Source: Bufo bufo | Taxonomy: Eukaryota > Chordata > Amphibia > Anura > Bufonidae | DNA: 64,000 nt | NCBI RefSeq assembly: GCF_905171765.1 | Contig: NC_053397.1 | Span: 3,180,946-3,244,945 of the forward strand | Reading direction: 5' to 3' | Shown: positions 15,401-23,033 of the stretch, in pieces | Numbering within the stretch: position 1 is the stretch's first letter | Layout of the letters: each line of letters starts with the position of its first letter | Notes under the pieces: model-generated | The model's input: only the letters and a program-made list of their open reading frames with translations | Databases searched by the model: none | Told to the model about the DNA's origin: nothing | Program-made: the position numbers and the translations under genes

Positions 15401-18400
15401 CCCTGGGTGTATGACTGGGGGGAGGCAGTGACCCTACAGAGAGGGTTGGAGCCGGAGACCCCGGGTGTATGACTGGGGGGAGGCGGTGACCCTACAGAGA
15501 GGGTTGGAGCCGGAGACCCCGTGTGTATGACTGGGGGGAGGCGGTGACCCTACAGAGAGGGTTGGAGCCGGAGACCCCGTGTGTATGACTGGGGGGAGGC
15601 GGTGACCCTACAGAGAGGGTTGGAGCCGGAGACCCCGTGTGTATGACTGGGGGGAGGCAGTGACCCTACAGAGAGGGTTGGAGCCGGAGACCCCGTGTGT
15701 ATGACTGGGGGGAGGCGGTGACCCTACAGAGAGGGTTGGAGCCGGAGACCCCGTGTGTATGACTGGGGGGAGGCAGTGACCCTACAGAGAGGGTTGGAGC
15801 CGGAGACCCCGGGTGTATGACTGGGGGGAGGCAGTGACCCTACAGAGAGGGTTGGAGCCGGAGACCCCGGGTGTATGACTGGGAGGAGGCAGTGACCCTA
15901 CAGAGAGGGTTGGAGCCGGAGACCCCGTGTGTATGACTGGGAGGAGGCGGTGACCCTACAGAGAGGGTTGGAGCCGGAGACCCCGTGTGTATGACTGGGG
16001 GGAGGCAGTGACCCTACAGAGAGGGTTGGAGCCGGAGACCCCGTGTGTATGACTGGGGGGAGGCAGTGACCCTACAGAGAGGGTTGGAGCCGGAGACCCC
16101 GGGTGTATGACTGGGAGGAGGCAGTGACCCTACAGAGAGGGTTGGAGCCGGAGACCCCGTGTGTATGACTGGGAGGAGGCAGTGACCCTACAGAGAGGGT
16201 TGGAGCCGGAGACCCCGTGTGTATGACTGGGAGGAGGCGGTGACCCTACAGAGAGGGTTGGAGCCGGAGACCCCGGGTGTATGACTGGGAGGAGGCGGTG
16301 ACCCTACAGAGAGGGTTGGAGCCGGAGACCCCGGGTGTATGACTGGGAGGAGGCAGTGACCCTACAGAGAGGGTTGGAGCCGGAGACCCCGTGTGTATGA
16401 CTGGGGGGAGGCAGTGACCCTACAGAGAGGGTTGGAGCCGGAGACCCCGTGTGTATGACTGGGAGGAGGCGGTGACCCTACAGAGAGGGTTGGAGCCGGA
16501 GACCCCGTGTGTATGACTGGGAGGAGGCAGTGACCCTACAGAGAGGGTTGGAGCCGGAGACCCCGGGTGTATGACTGGGGGGAGGCAGTGACCCTACAGA
16601 GAGGGTTGGAGCCGGAGACCCCGGGTGTATGACTGGGGGGAGGCAGTGACCCTACAGAGAGGGTTGGAGCCGGAGACCCTCTGTGTATGACTGGGGGGAG
16701 GCAGTGACCCTACAGAGAGGGTTGGAGCCGGAGACCCCGGGTGTATGACTGGGGGGAGGCAGTGACCCTACAGAGAGGGTTGGAGCCGGAGACCCCGTGT
16801 GTATGACTGGGGGGAGGCAGTGACCCTACAGAGAGGGTTGGAGCCGGAGACCCCGGGTGTATGACTGGGGGGAGGCAGTGACCCTACAGAGAGGGTTGGA
16901 GCCGGAGACCCCGGGTGTATGACTGGGAGGAGGCAGTGACCCTACAGAGAGTGTTGGAGCCGGAGACCCTCTGTGTATGACTGGGGGGAGGCAGTGACCC
17001 TACAGAGAGGGTTGGAGCCGGAGACCCTCTGTGTATGACTGGGGGGAGGCAGTGACCCTACAGAGAGTGTTGGAGCCGGAGACCCCGGGTGTATGACTGG
17101 GGGGAGGCAGTGACCCTACAGAGAGGGTTGGAGCCAGAGACCCCGGGTGTATGACTGGGAGGAGGCAGTGACCCTACAGAGAGGGTTGGAGCCAGAGACC
17201 CTCTGTGTATGACTGGGGGGAGGCAGTGACCCTACAGAGAGGGTTGGAGCCGGAGACCCCGTGTGTATGACTGGGAGGAAGCAGTGACCCTACAGAGAGG
17301 GTTGGAGCCAGAGACCCCGGGTGTATGACTGGGAGGAGGCAGTGACCCTACAGAGAGGGTTGGAGCCGGAGACCCCGTGTGTATGACTGGGGGGAGGCAG
17401 TGACCCTACAGAGAGGGTTGGAGCCGGAGACCCCGTGTGTATGACTGGGGGGAGGCAGTGACCCTACAGAGAGGGTTGGAGCCGGAGACCCCGGGTGTAT
17501 GACTGGGGGGAGGCAGTGACCCTACAGAGAGGGTTGGAGCCGGAGACCCCGGGTGTATGACTGGGAGGAGGCGGTGACCCTACAGAGAGGGTTGGAGCCG
17601 GAGACCCCGGGTGTAAACTGCGTTTTTTGAGGTGAGCTAGGGAAAAGACCTCTGTATTAGGGCTCATTCAGACGGCCGCATGCTATCCGCAAAAACACAT
17701 TTTTTTTTGCGGATTAGATCCTGTCCCATTCATTTCTATGGGGCCCTTTTCCTCCATTGCACGGCTCAGCAAAAAAAAAAAAAAAAAAATGAAACCTGTC
17801 CTATACTCGTCAGTGAAAGGCAGGACATGGCCCTATTGAAGTCTATGGATAAGCAGAAAAAACGGAATGCAATCTGTTTTTTTGCGGACATGCTGAACTG
17901 TCCGCATTAAAAACGGATCCAGCATACAGCCGTCTGAATGAGCCCTTAGGCAGAGCCCAGACGGGCAGGCGTTTATTTTTATGATGGTGCTGAAGAGGCA
18001 GAATAAATTGGACTTTAACCCCGTTGTCCGATGAGAAATCTGTGATTGCGACCCCCTGCGAGAGCGATCCCTAACGGAAGCTGAGGTGAAAGGCGTGTCG
18101 GGGTTTGTGGCGGTGCCATCAATCGGGTCAGTACTTTTGTTAGGGAGGTTAACCCCATGGCGATTATCTTCACCCCCTTCTTGCCGCCACACTGTATTTT
18201 ATATTTCGCTCTATATTGGGACCTTGGCGTTTATTTTCATGCGTGTTCCCTGTTAGGAGTTGTAGTTTTCTAAGACGTAACATGGATAAAACAGAATTTA
18301 TCAACAGACCCATCCCTCATGGTCAATGGCTGCCCACTCTCCCCAATCCCACAAATCCGCTGCCTTGGGGTAACCGTTCATTCTGCTCGGTCCTTCAAAC

Positions 18401-21400
18401 CGCACATCCAAGCCCTTTATACCGCCAACTGAAAAACCTCTCTCTGATCCGCCCATTCCTCAATCCAGAGGGGGCAAAACTGCTTGTACCTGCCCTCATC
18501 ATCTCCCGCCTGGACTACTGCAACACTCTCCTCTGCGGACTCCCATCTAGCACCATCGCTGCCCTCCAATCTATCCTCAGCTCTGCCGCCTGACTAATCC
18601 ACCTCTCACCCCGTTACTCTCCCGTCTCTTCTCTCGCCGATCCCTTCACAGACTCACCACAACCCAAAGAATCCGGACATACAACCTGCCCCCTCCATAT
18701 CTCTCTGACCGCCAATACATCCCCTCCTGTAATCTCCGATCCTCAATAGACCTCATTCTCTCCTCTTCCCACAATCGTCTCCAGGATTTCTCCCGTCCAT
18801 CCCCCACACTGCGGAACGCTCTACCCCAACATATCAGACTCACCTACAGTGGAGACCATGAAAAGAAACCTAAAACCCACCTCTTCAGACAAGCGTCCAA
18901 CCAGTGACCCTGCTGCCTCTATACCGCCATGACCCGCTTCACCCGCACCTACTGCGTCCTTCCTCCATACCTCGCAGACTGTAAGCCCCGTCTCCTTCTG
19001 TACCAGTCTGTGCCCCCTCCTCATATGTACAGCGCCAGGGAATGGATGGTGCTGCAATAATAACAACGGGCACTTACGTCTTCTCTAGAGGCTCCGGTCG
19101 GGAGACCATCCAGCCATACAATCCTGGTGGCTCCGTCAGGGATAGTAGTCCTCCTGTAGTCTTTATCCTGGAGAGGGACACACAATGCATTAGAGAAACC
19201 CACTGCTTCTATGAAGGCCTCCACTGTCAGTCGTTACACTGGTTACCTGTCTCTCCACCATGCTCTCCCTTTCCTCATCTCTCATTTACACGCCAAACCT
19301 ACAATAACTTTGCTTTATACAAGTGCACCACAGATACTGGACAGAATCACTACTTCTCCCATCATTCCCTGTAATTGTCTTAATTTTCCTGCTTCTCCTG
19401 ATTACGTGCTGTGATATAGCATAAACCATATTGATGGTCAGCCATTCTGGAGCGGAGCCCCCCGGTCTTGGCCCCCCACCCGCCTCTCCCCCCGTACCAG
19501 CGCCTTGAATACCTTACTCCCATATTGATGGTCAGCCATTCTGGAGCGGAGCCCCCCGGTCTTGGCCCCCCACCCGCCTCTCCCCCCGTACCAGCGTCTT
19601 GAATACCTTACTCCCAGGCTGATGGTCAGCCATTCTGGAGCGGAGCCCCCCGGTCTTGGCCCCCCACCCGCCTCTCCCCCTGTACCAGCGCCTTGAATAC
19701 CTTACTCCCATATTGATGGTCAGCCATTCTGGAGCGGAGCCCCCCGGTCTTGGCCCCCCACCCGCCTCTCCCCCTGTACCAGCGTCTTGAATACCTTACT
19801 CCCATATTGATGGTCAGCCATTCTGGAGCGGAGCCCCCCGGTCTTGGCCCCCCACCCGCCTCTCCCCCTGTACCAGCGTCTTGAATACCTTACTCCCAGG
19901 CTGATGGTCATCATGAGATTTTTTGTCTGCGCCAGAAGCCACTCTTAAGTCCACATCCATGTAGTCCTTGTTCCTGTAGTCCGCATCCTGTCTGCCCAGA
20001 AACTCGACCCCCGGGGACGGTCCTGCTGCCGACTTGGTGGTGCTGGAGGCTGGGTGAGATGTTCTGGCCGTTGCTGGTTTCTCCGGGATGTGAACGGCCG
20101 CCTGCCCCTCAGTCTCATTCCCAGCAGCAACTTTTTCTTTCTGCTGCTTTAACTCCTTGGCTGCCAGTGTTAAGAAGTCATAGAGCAGGGAGCTCTGGCT
20201 GAGGGGGTCTGCTGAAGCCTGCTCTTTCCCGGCTCGGAGGTCCTCATCCTTCTTCTGCACATATTTACTGGTTCGGAAGTCCTGATCGCCTCCGCCTTGA
20301 GCTGGTTCCTTACTTCGCAGGTCTTGGTCACTAGGGCAGAGCTCCTTGCCGCCTGTGGAGAACCTTGTGATTTTGTTCCCCGCTTCTTTGGTTTCCTGGT
20401 TAAGTTCAGGTTTGGGATGATCTCTGAAGTCGACGTCTAGTTTTCCTGGGAAGCTGCACTTGTCGCTCTTCACGCCTCCCTTCAGTGCGGACAGCGCCCC
20501 CTCCTGGCGAAGAGCCTCGTTATTTATCTTGGAGATGGGAGACACCTGCGGTTTGTCATAAGACAAGAAGGGGACCCTTGGCTCTGTACTGGAGAGAGGC
20601 TTTGGCCCCAGATCTGGAGCAGTCATCACAGCCTTCGGCTCTTTTGAATTTTTCACTGGCTTCGAAGCGTTGTCTTTTGCCTCCATTGTGTTTGCGCTCT
20701 TTTTCATGCCGTTATCGGCAGGCTTGCGGTAATCTGCGTCTGCCCTCTCTCTTTCCCGATAGTCTGAGTCGGCGCTCTCTTTGTCCCGATAGTCTGAGTC
20801 AGCAGCCTCCATTTCTCTGTAATCTGAATCTGTGTTATCTCTGTAGTCTGAATCGGAGGTCTCTTTGCCTCGGTAATCAGAGTCAGCGCTCTCTTTCTCC
20901 CGATAGTCTGAGTCTATCCCTGGAATCTCTATGTTCCTCTTCTTATAGGGGGGCTCTGGTGCATCGGCAGACTTCAGGTCCCTGCGGGTTATGCCGGCCA
21001 CCCCCTTTGGGATCACATTGCTCTGCGATTTCAGCCCGGCTTTATACTCGCTCTCCATGTAGTCGGGGCCCTCTGTCTCACTGTACATCATGGTTTCACT
21101 ATGCGAGTAGTCGATGACCATCCTCTCTCTGTAGTCTAGTGCTCGGTCTTGGTCCAGGAAGTTTACATCCACGTCCGGCTCCCTGAACCTTAGGTCCAGG
21201 TCTGCAGACTCCCGGAAATGTGCAGGAACTGCCCTCTCGTTGTAACCCAATGCAGAGCGCTCCCTCAGCTCCCTGTCTCTCATGTCCGTGACCTCCCTGT
21301 CCCTGGACAGTAACTCTGCAGATTCTCGCTGTCTCAGGACGATTTCTTGCAGAGCATCCAGGCGACGCTTGTACTCCAGCTCCTCCATTTCCCTCTCGGA

Positions 21401-22847
21401 GTAATCCAGCGGGGTGGCCGTTCTCTGCCGCAGCTGCTCCACCGCCTGCAGCCGCCGCCGGTACTCCAGGCTCTCTCTAAAGACAGAAGGGGGCGGAAGT
21501 CTCTCTCTGTACACAATGGCTGGTTCTTCCTCATGTCTGTAATCCACATCAGGTACTCCTCTCTGACTCAGAATGGAGGCTTCCCTCTCTCTGTAGTCCA
21601 TATCTGGGGCTAAGCGGGACCTAAGCTCATTCTCAGGGCCCCCCATGTCCCCATAGTGCATGTCCATCAATTCCTCTTCTCTAAAAGCCCTATAGTTGAT
21701 GTTCGGCCTCGGCCTCCTGGAGAGGTGCAGCTGTTCCTCCGGCAGCATTCTGCCCTCTTCCCAATGTCCATCCATGGACACGTCCATGTTTCTGTGCATG
21801 AAGGGAGCAACTCCGGGGCCCCCAAAATGAGGGCTAGAAACCCTTGGTCCCTCCCGGAAGGGGAAAGAAGGTCGTCCTCGCATTCTTGGATAGGAGCCTG
21901 GGGGTATTCTAGGTGGAAACGGTTCTCCAGGATGGCCCCTGAGAAGAGAACAAGAGACAAAACTTGCATTAAACCAGGGTATTAAAGGGCCACTCCAGTC
22001 ACCAAAGAACTCCGACACCTTCTTCTAAAAGAAGATAACTGACAACTTCAGAAATAACCTCCCCGACTAGCGAATCAATCAGCAAGAGTTCGAAGCAGCG
22101 CCTACCAGACACTTGGCTGGGACCTGACAGTCTTGTGCCTGAAGCTGCAACTGCTTGTGCGCTGGTAGCCGGAAGTGCAAAGGCACAAGATTGTCAGGGA
22201 CACACAGAGCCCCCGTCCACATTTGTATTAAGGGGTTAATTCTATGCATTGGTGGCGCCGTGGCCTCATCATTGGTGGTGGGAGAGACGCTCTCCTTCTC
22301 CAGTGCCGACTGGCGGGCACACTGCTCTGTAATATGCGCCCGATGTTTTAGAGGCAGGCAGCTCTCTCAAATGTGACTGTCCCTATGACATCACTAAAAT
22401 ACCGCCATAATTAAGAAACGGTATACTGCCCAGCCCTAGGCAGGGAGGGGGGAGGGTATTATTCAGTGGAGCAATCGTCGGTTATTCTTAGACATGTGAC
22501 TGGCGGCTCTAGTCACAACTGGCGCAAAATTGTCACATTCTATGGGCAGCACAGTGGTCAGCGGGGGCTCAGTGGTCAGCGATGGTGCCTTGCAGCGCTG
22601 GAGTCCTATGTTCGAATCCAACCAAGGACAACATCTGCATGGAGTTTGTATGCTCTCCCCGCGTTTCCTCCAGACAGACTGATTGTGAGCTCCTGGGGAC
22701 AGTTGGATGCTAATGACTGTAAAGTGCGGTGGAATATAGTAGCGCTATAGAAGTGAATAAAATAAATAAATAAGTTTATTCCGTTTTTCTTTCGACCTCA
22801 AACACTCACCGAAAGCCAGGAAGCAGTTGTCGGGGGGGATTCCACAT
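371..22847 (-). CDS. RBM6: RNA-binding protein 6 (3' end beyond left edge), spans 17 exons
   Basis: RBM6 is a nuclear RNA-binding protein of the RBM5/RBM6/RBM10 family that acts in alternative splicing. I placed 17 exons with GT/AG borders; reading phase agrees across every junction, giving 1200 codons in the window. Domains in order: an N-terminal region rich in D-Y-R repeats (about residues 30-695, the family's decamer-repeat region); RRM1 (about 706-800, RNP1-like [11 protein letters not shown]); a RanBP2-type zinc finger (W-x-C-x2-C-x3-N-x6-C-x2-C, about 794-813); a basic linker; RRM2 (about 885-965); a weak OCRE-like stretch (about 1004-1032); a C2H2 finger starting [11 protein letters not shown] (about 1150); and the start of the following coiled region. 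The G-patch and C-terminus are off the left edge. Human RBM6 is about 1120 residues, so this protein is somewhat longer. The gene is divergent from MON1A, as I recall for human. Arrays of 40-42, 29, 58 and 94 bp occupy its introns. Confidence 0.95.
524..799 (-). CDS. RBM6: RBM6 exon: acidic stretch and C2H2 zinc finger
   Basis: 276 nt, phase 0, acceptor TTTCTCCTTAG and donor GTAATGAC. Order: [17 protein letters not shown], a Glu run, a Pro/Ala-rich segment, then [20 protein letters not shown] with the two Cys, and the paired His of the RBM5/6/10-type finger in RHQKLSDLH. This finger is the most conserved block of the family and strongly supports RBM6. Confidence 0.96.
841..903. repeat. Small fold-back element carrying SBS-like motif
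   Basis: AACTACACCTCCCAGCAT at 841-858 pairs with ATGCTGGGAGTTGTAGTT at 886-903, with a 27-nt loop. It lies in an RBM6 intron. Both arms match the ZNF143/THAP11-type consensus also found in the promoter at 24.4-25.1 kb. Confidence 0.6.
980..1057 (-). CDS. RBM6: RBM6 exon: FKRPLPP motif
   Basis: 78 nt, phase 0, acceptor CTTTTATTCTCAG and donor GTAATTCC. It encodes [20 protein letters not shown] and EEPPLE; human RBM6 has FKKPLPPTVKKEESPPP here. Confidence 0.93.
1133..1213 (-). CDS. RBM6: RBM6 exon: Lys/Gln-rich linker
   Basis: 81 nt, phase 0, acceptor GTCTCTCGTCAG and donor GTGAGAGG. It encodes [20 protein letters not shown] and RGFTEDK, a charged linker like the Lys-rich stretch at this place in human RBM6. 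Confidence 0.82.
1705..1931. mobile_element. TTAA-flanked MITE
   Basis: TTAA at 1705-1708 and 1928-1931 border an element whose ends read AGGGGTTTT and AAAACCCCT inward. TTAA duplication is the signature of piggyBac-type transposition. It lies in the RBM6 intron 1214-1960, where nothing else was recognised. Confidence 0.6.
1961..2049 (-). CDS. RBM6: RBM6 exon: OCRE-like octamer region
   Basis: 89 nt, acceptor ATGTTCTGCAG and donor GTACGTG. It encodes [20 protein letters not shown], which follows the aromatic OCRE pattern of the family (human reads YIYDSATGYYYDPLAGTYY). It is shorter and less aromatic than in RBM5/RBM10. Confidence 0.88.
2154..2205 (-). CDS. RBM6: RBM6 small exon before OCRE-like region
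   Basis: 52 nt, acceptor TGATTACAG and donor GTACGGGTAAG. It encodes [17 protein letters not shown]. It is supported by phase and splice sites, with little sequence conservation to lean on. Confidence 0.68.
2289..2334 (-). CDS. RBM6: RBM6 small exon after RRM2
   Basis: 46 nt, acceptor TTCATCTCCACAG and donor GTGAGTTC. It encodes [15 protein letters not shown]. Splice sites and phase fit, but the exon is small and only weakly conserved. Confidence 0.75.
2409..2647. mobile_element. Fold-back element with 29-bp inverted ends
   Basis: GTGCTTGCTCTGGGGTTACC at 2409 is the start of a 29-bp arm (2409-2437) that pairs with 2619-2647 with one mismatch. It fills most of the RBM6 intron 2335-2743. No transposase remains. 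Confidence 0.6.
2744..2841 (-). CDS. RBM6: RBM6 exon: end of RRM2
   Basis: 98 nt, acceptor CCATTACTCTAG and donor GTGAGCTAG. It encodes [20 protein letters not shown] and [13 protein letters not shown]; the human counterpart holds PPFSIDGKMVAVNLATGKRR. The 40-bp array starts about 25 bp upstream of the acceptor, so the polypyrimidine and branch-site region is very short or lies inside the repeat. Confidence 0.93.
2868..5850. repeat. 40-42 bp minisatellite, about 72 copies
   Basis: The first third uses a 40-bp unit containing CACGGGAGATGTACAGGTGA; the rest mostly uses a 42-bp form with ACAGAGGAG in place of ACGGGAG, plus deletions to about 30 bp. It fills the RBM6 intron between the two RRM2 exons and starts about 25 bp from the exon at 2744-2841. 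Every unit holds CAG|GTGAGG on the plus strand, a good 5' splice site in antisense to RBM6. Confidence 0.95.
5936..6093 (-). CDS. RBM6: RBM6 exon: RRM2
   Basis: 158 nt, acceptor TTGTCCATCCACAG and donor GTAGCGG. It encodes [20 protein letters not shown] through [15 protein letters not shown]2 near the start and RNP1 (HRGFGFIDL) near the end. The human equivalent contains YGFIDLDSH. The 40-42 bp array begins within about 100 bp of the donor. Confidence 0.95.
6094..6463 (-). other. RBM6 intron with interspersed repeat remnant
   Basis: No exon. Positions about 6240-6370 resemble fold-back repeat sequence also seen near 30030-30210 (AGCAGAGATCTTG), and 6390-6415 carries another ACAACTCCCAGCAT motif. 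Confidence 0.35.
6464..6658 (-). CDS. RBM6: RBM6 exon: basic linker between zinc finger and RRM2
   Basis: 195 nt, acceptor CTGTTACGTGCAG and donor GTGAGTAACG. It encodes a Lys/Arg/Pro-rich linker with stretches such as [13 protein letters not shown] and [12 protein letters not shown], probably also a nuclear localisation signal (inference). Phase matches both neighbours. Confidence 0.84.
6858..6918 (-). CDS. RBM6: RBM6 exon: second half of RanBP2 zinc finger
   Basis: 61 nt, acceptor TGTCTCCTGCAG and donor GTAGGTCC. It encodes [20 protein letters not shown]. Joined to the preceding exon it completes W-x-C-x2-C-x3-N-x6-C-x2-C exactly. A second possible acceptor at 6892-6893 would remove 9 residues, including one Cys and the Asn; the longer form is preferred for that reason. 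Confidence 0.85.
6995..7069 (-). CDS. RBM6: RBM6 exon: end of RRM1 and start of RanBP2 zinc finger
   Basis: 75 nt, phase 0, acceptor CTTGTTTTTAG and donor GTGAGTCTG. It encodes [19 protein letters not shown] and then RWSCQQ, whose Trp and first Cys open the zinc finger. Confidence 0.88.
7070..9880 (-). other. RBM6 intron, 2.8 kb, repeats only
   Basis: No exon was recognised. It holds a run of 18 G at about 7549-7566, interspersed-repeat remnants near 7290-7440 and 7790-7815, the MITE at 8447-8681, the start of a TTAA-type MITE end near 8867, and a perfect 13-bp stem (GATGGCGGGTCTA) at 9006-9018 paired with 9031-9043. Confidence 0.45.
8447..8681. mobile_element. MITE of the CCATTCACACGT family, copy 1
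   Basis: It starts GGCTCCATTCACAC and ends GTGAATGGACCCTTA. Internal landmarks shared with the other copies are GCGGACCCGTTCATTCT, AATAGAACATGTCCTATTCT and GCCGGCCGGGTGTATTGCGG. No coding capacity. Confidence 0.75.
9881..9954 (-). CDS. RBM6: RBM6 exon: RNP1 part of RRM1
   Basis: 74 nt, acceptor TGTCCCCAG and donor GTTACTTG. It encodes [19 protein letters not shown] and CMEANK. It is very close to human RBM6, where this stretch includes VCVEFSLLEDAIGCMEAN. Confidence 0.94.
9955..10681 (-). other. RBM6 intron, nothing recognised
   Basis: About 0.7 kb between two RRM1 exons. No repeat family or exon could be named. Confidence 0.4.
10682..10751 (-). CDS. RBM6: RBM6 exon: middle of RRM1
   Basis: 70 nt, acceptor CTGCTCCACAG and donor GTGGGTGC. 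It encodes [20 protein letters not shown] and joins GASRED upstream and GYSFGS downstream in phase. It was found by following phase and homology to the human segment, and is too short to stand out as an open frame. Confidence 0.85.
10890..11668 (-). mobile_element. Decayed Tc1-type transposon with 74-bp inverted ends
   Basis: Ends at 10890-10963 and 11595-11668 are inverted copies of each other (CTCCAATATAAC at the inner edge of the left end). Inside, on the minus strand at 11298-11543, is the N-terminal helix-turn-helix of a Tc1 transposase: [20 protein letters not shown] and [12 protein letters not shown]. The catalytic domain is absent, so the copy is a deleted, nonautonomous remnant. Confidence 0.8.
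11298..11543 (-). pseudogene. Tc1-type transposase N-terminal fragment
   Basis: An open stretch of about 80 codons with a paired-like DNA-binding start ([36 protein letters not shown]), then unrelated sequence. There are no DDE residues. It is contained in the element at 10890-11668. Confidence 0.75.
11688..13430. repeat. 29-bp minisatellite, about 60 copies
   Basis: Unit: GTCAGTGACGCCTCMCCTAC plus ATGGATCSC. Units before about 12,320 read CTCCCC, later ones CTCACC. GGATCC occurs in the middle units, while GATCGC variants sit at both ends. It lies in the 8.3-kb RBM6 intron. Confidence 0.96.
13431..14440 (-). other. Unassigned part of RBM6 intron
   Basis: About 1 kb between the 29-bp array and the interspersed repeat at 14.4 kb. 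No exon, transposon protein or tandem repeat was recognised. Confidence 0.4.
14436..14640. repeat. Interspersed repeat, copy A (inverted partner at 18080-18262)
   Basis: It contains AGGGAACGCGCATGAAAATA and GAAGATAATCGCCATGG; the reverse complement of the same blocks occurs at 18080-18262. The other copy lacks about 40 bp present here. Family not named. Confidence 0.7.
14672..15211. mobile_element. Inverted-repeat element of about 0.5 kb
   Basis: GGTCAATAAACCAGTTGATT at 14687 pairs with its reverse complement ending at 15197, and the pairing extends outward through CTACATAC. There is no coding capacity. It probably is a MITE or a solo pair of DNA-transposon ends. Confidence 0.6.
15391..17617. 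repeat. 58-bp minisatellite, about 38 copies
   Basis: Unit: GTGTATGACTGGGGGGAGGC, AGTGACCCTACAGAGAGGG, TTGGAGCCGGAGACCCCG. Variants at three places (GGGG/GGAG, AGTG/GGTG, CCCGGGTG/CCCGTGTG/CCTCTGTG) are shuffled along the array. It lies in the same RBM6 intron as the 29-bp array. Confidence 0.96.
17657..17948. mobile_element. MITE with CTCATTCAGACGGC ends
   Basis: TTA-GGGCTCATTCAGACGGC at the left and GCCGTCTGAATGAGCCC-TTA at the right, so both inverted ends and a TTA target copy are seen. Inside are a T run, an A run of about 18 and the phrase TTCATTTCTATGG shared with the CCATTCACACGT MITEs. Confidence 0.75.
18080..18262. repeat. Interspersed repeat, copy B
   Basis: Reverse complement of the blocks at 14436-14640 (CCATGGCGATTATCTTC, TATTTTCATGCGTGTTCCCT). 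It has a deletion relative to copy A. Confidence 0.7.
18290..19055 (+). pseudogene. Non-LTR retrotransposon (CR1/L2/Rex1-like) ORF2 3' remnant
   Basis: The plus strand encodes the family's C-terminal signature [16 protein letters not shown] followed by [12 protein letters not shown], and later [10 protein letters not shown] and HLFRQAS in another frame; stops and frameshifts break it. The tail (CTGTAAGCCCCGTCTCCTTC, TGTACAGCGCC, AATAATAA) is the usual 3' end of such amphibian elements. It lies just outside the RRM1 exon at 19078. Confidence 0.75.
19078..19167 (-). CDS. RBM6: RBM6 exon: start of RRM1
   Basis: 90 nt, phase 0 at both ends, acceptor CTCTCCAG and donor GTAAGTG. It encodes [20 protein letters not shown] and on to [14 protein letters not shown] is the RNP2 strand of RRM1, matching the human segment that reads IRLSGVPED. 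Confidence 0.93.
19426..19910. repeat. 94-bp tandem repeat spanning the RBM6 5' splice site, six occurrences
   Basis: GATGGTCA recurs every 94 bp (ends at 19440, 19534, 19628, 19722, 19816 and 19910). The last occurrence is the end of the large RBM6 exon, so each unit carries TGACCATCA, GGGAGTAAGGTATTCAAG and therefore a copy of that exon's donor. The other five sit in the intron. Confidence 0.92.
19889..21938 (-). CDS. RBM6: RBM6 large exon: D-Y-R repeat region
   Basis: A 2050-nt exon with acceptor TTCTCTTCTCAG. It encodes nearly all of the N-terminal low-complexity region. D-Y-R motifs spaced about 8-12 residues apart are densest between about 20,730 and 20,910. The family uses this region for self-association. 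Near the 3' end [18 protein letters not shown] is close to the matching part of human RBM6. The donor chosen is AAG|GTATTC at 19888, because it restores phase 0 for the next exon; it is a weak consensus. The sequence around this donor is repeated in the adjoining 94-bp array. Confidence 0.92.
21979..22545 (-). other. RBM6 intron, part 1
   Basis: No exon. ATTAAAGGGCCACTCCAG at 21979 looks like a MITE end. CCTGACAGTCTTGTGCCT (about 22122) and AGGCACAAGATTGTCAGG (about 22182) form a stem. The family is not named. Confidence 0.4.
22549..22772 (+). repeat. tRNA-related SINE remnant
   Basis: It has a box-A-like GGCTCAGTGGTCAGCGATGG and a box-B-like GTTCGAATCCAACC, then AAGGACAACATCTGCATGGA, and an L2/CR1-type tail ending in TAGCGCTATAGAAG and (AATA)n. 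The box A region is partly duplicated. Confidence 0.7.
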
Positions 22848-22884
22848 GTTCACCGCCCGGGGGTCACTGGACCTGAAGACGACC
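22810..22884 (-). CDS. RBM6: RBM6 exon with start codon
   Basis: Acceptor CTCTTCCACAG at the upper edge and donor GTGAGTGTT at the lower edge. The ATG is at 22845-22847 and opens [12 protein letters not shown]; positions 22848-22884 are 5' UTR. Human RBM6 also begins Met-Trp. The exon ends in phase 2 and joins the 2-kb exon in frame. Confidence 0.88.
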
Positions 22885-23033
22885 CTGTGGAAGAGAGGAC
22901 GGAGCGGTCACAATCTGCGCAGTGAATAGAACCCAAGCCATGTCTCAGGACCGCGGAAGACAACCGTGTCATGCTCCACCCCCCAAACCACGGCAGGGGG
23001 GAGCGATACCGGAGCAGAGGTGCCACGTCCGCA

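Noticed and set aside
20485..21117. Plus-strand frame of 210 codons within the large RBM6 exon
   Set aside because: It is antisense shadow of the D-Y-R repeat coding sequence; its Leu/Ser/Cys-rich composition is the complement of those repeats.
21939..22018. Extension of the RBM6 large exon to a start reading MSEFFGDW
   Set aside because: A good acceptor at 21939-21940 and the separate Met-Trp exon at 22810-22884 give a human-like N-terminus in phase; the extension is intron.
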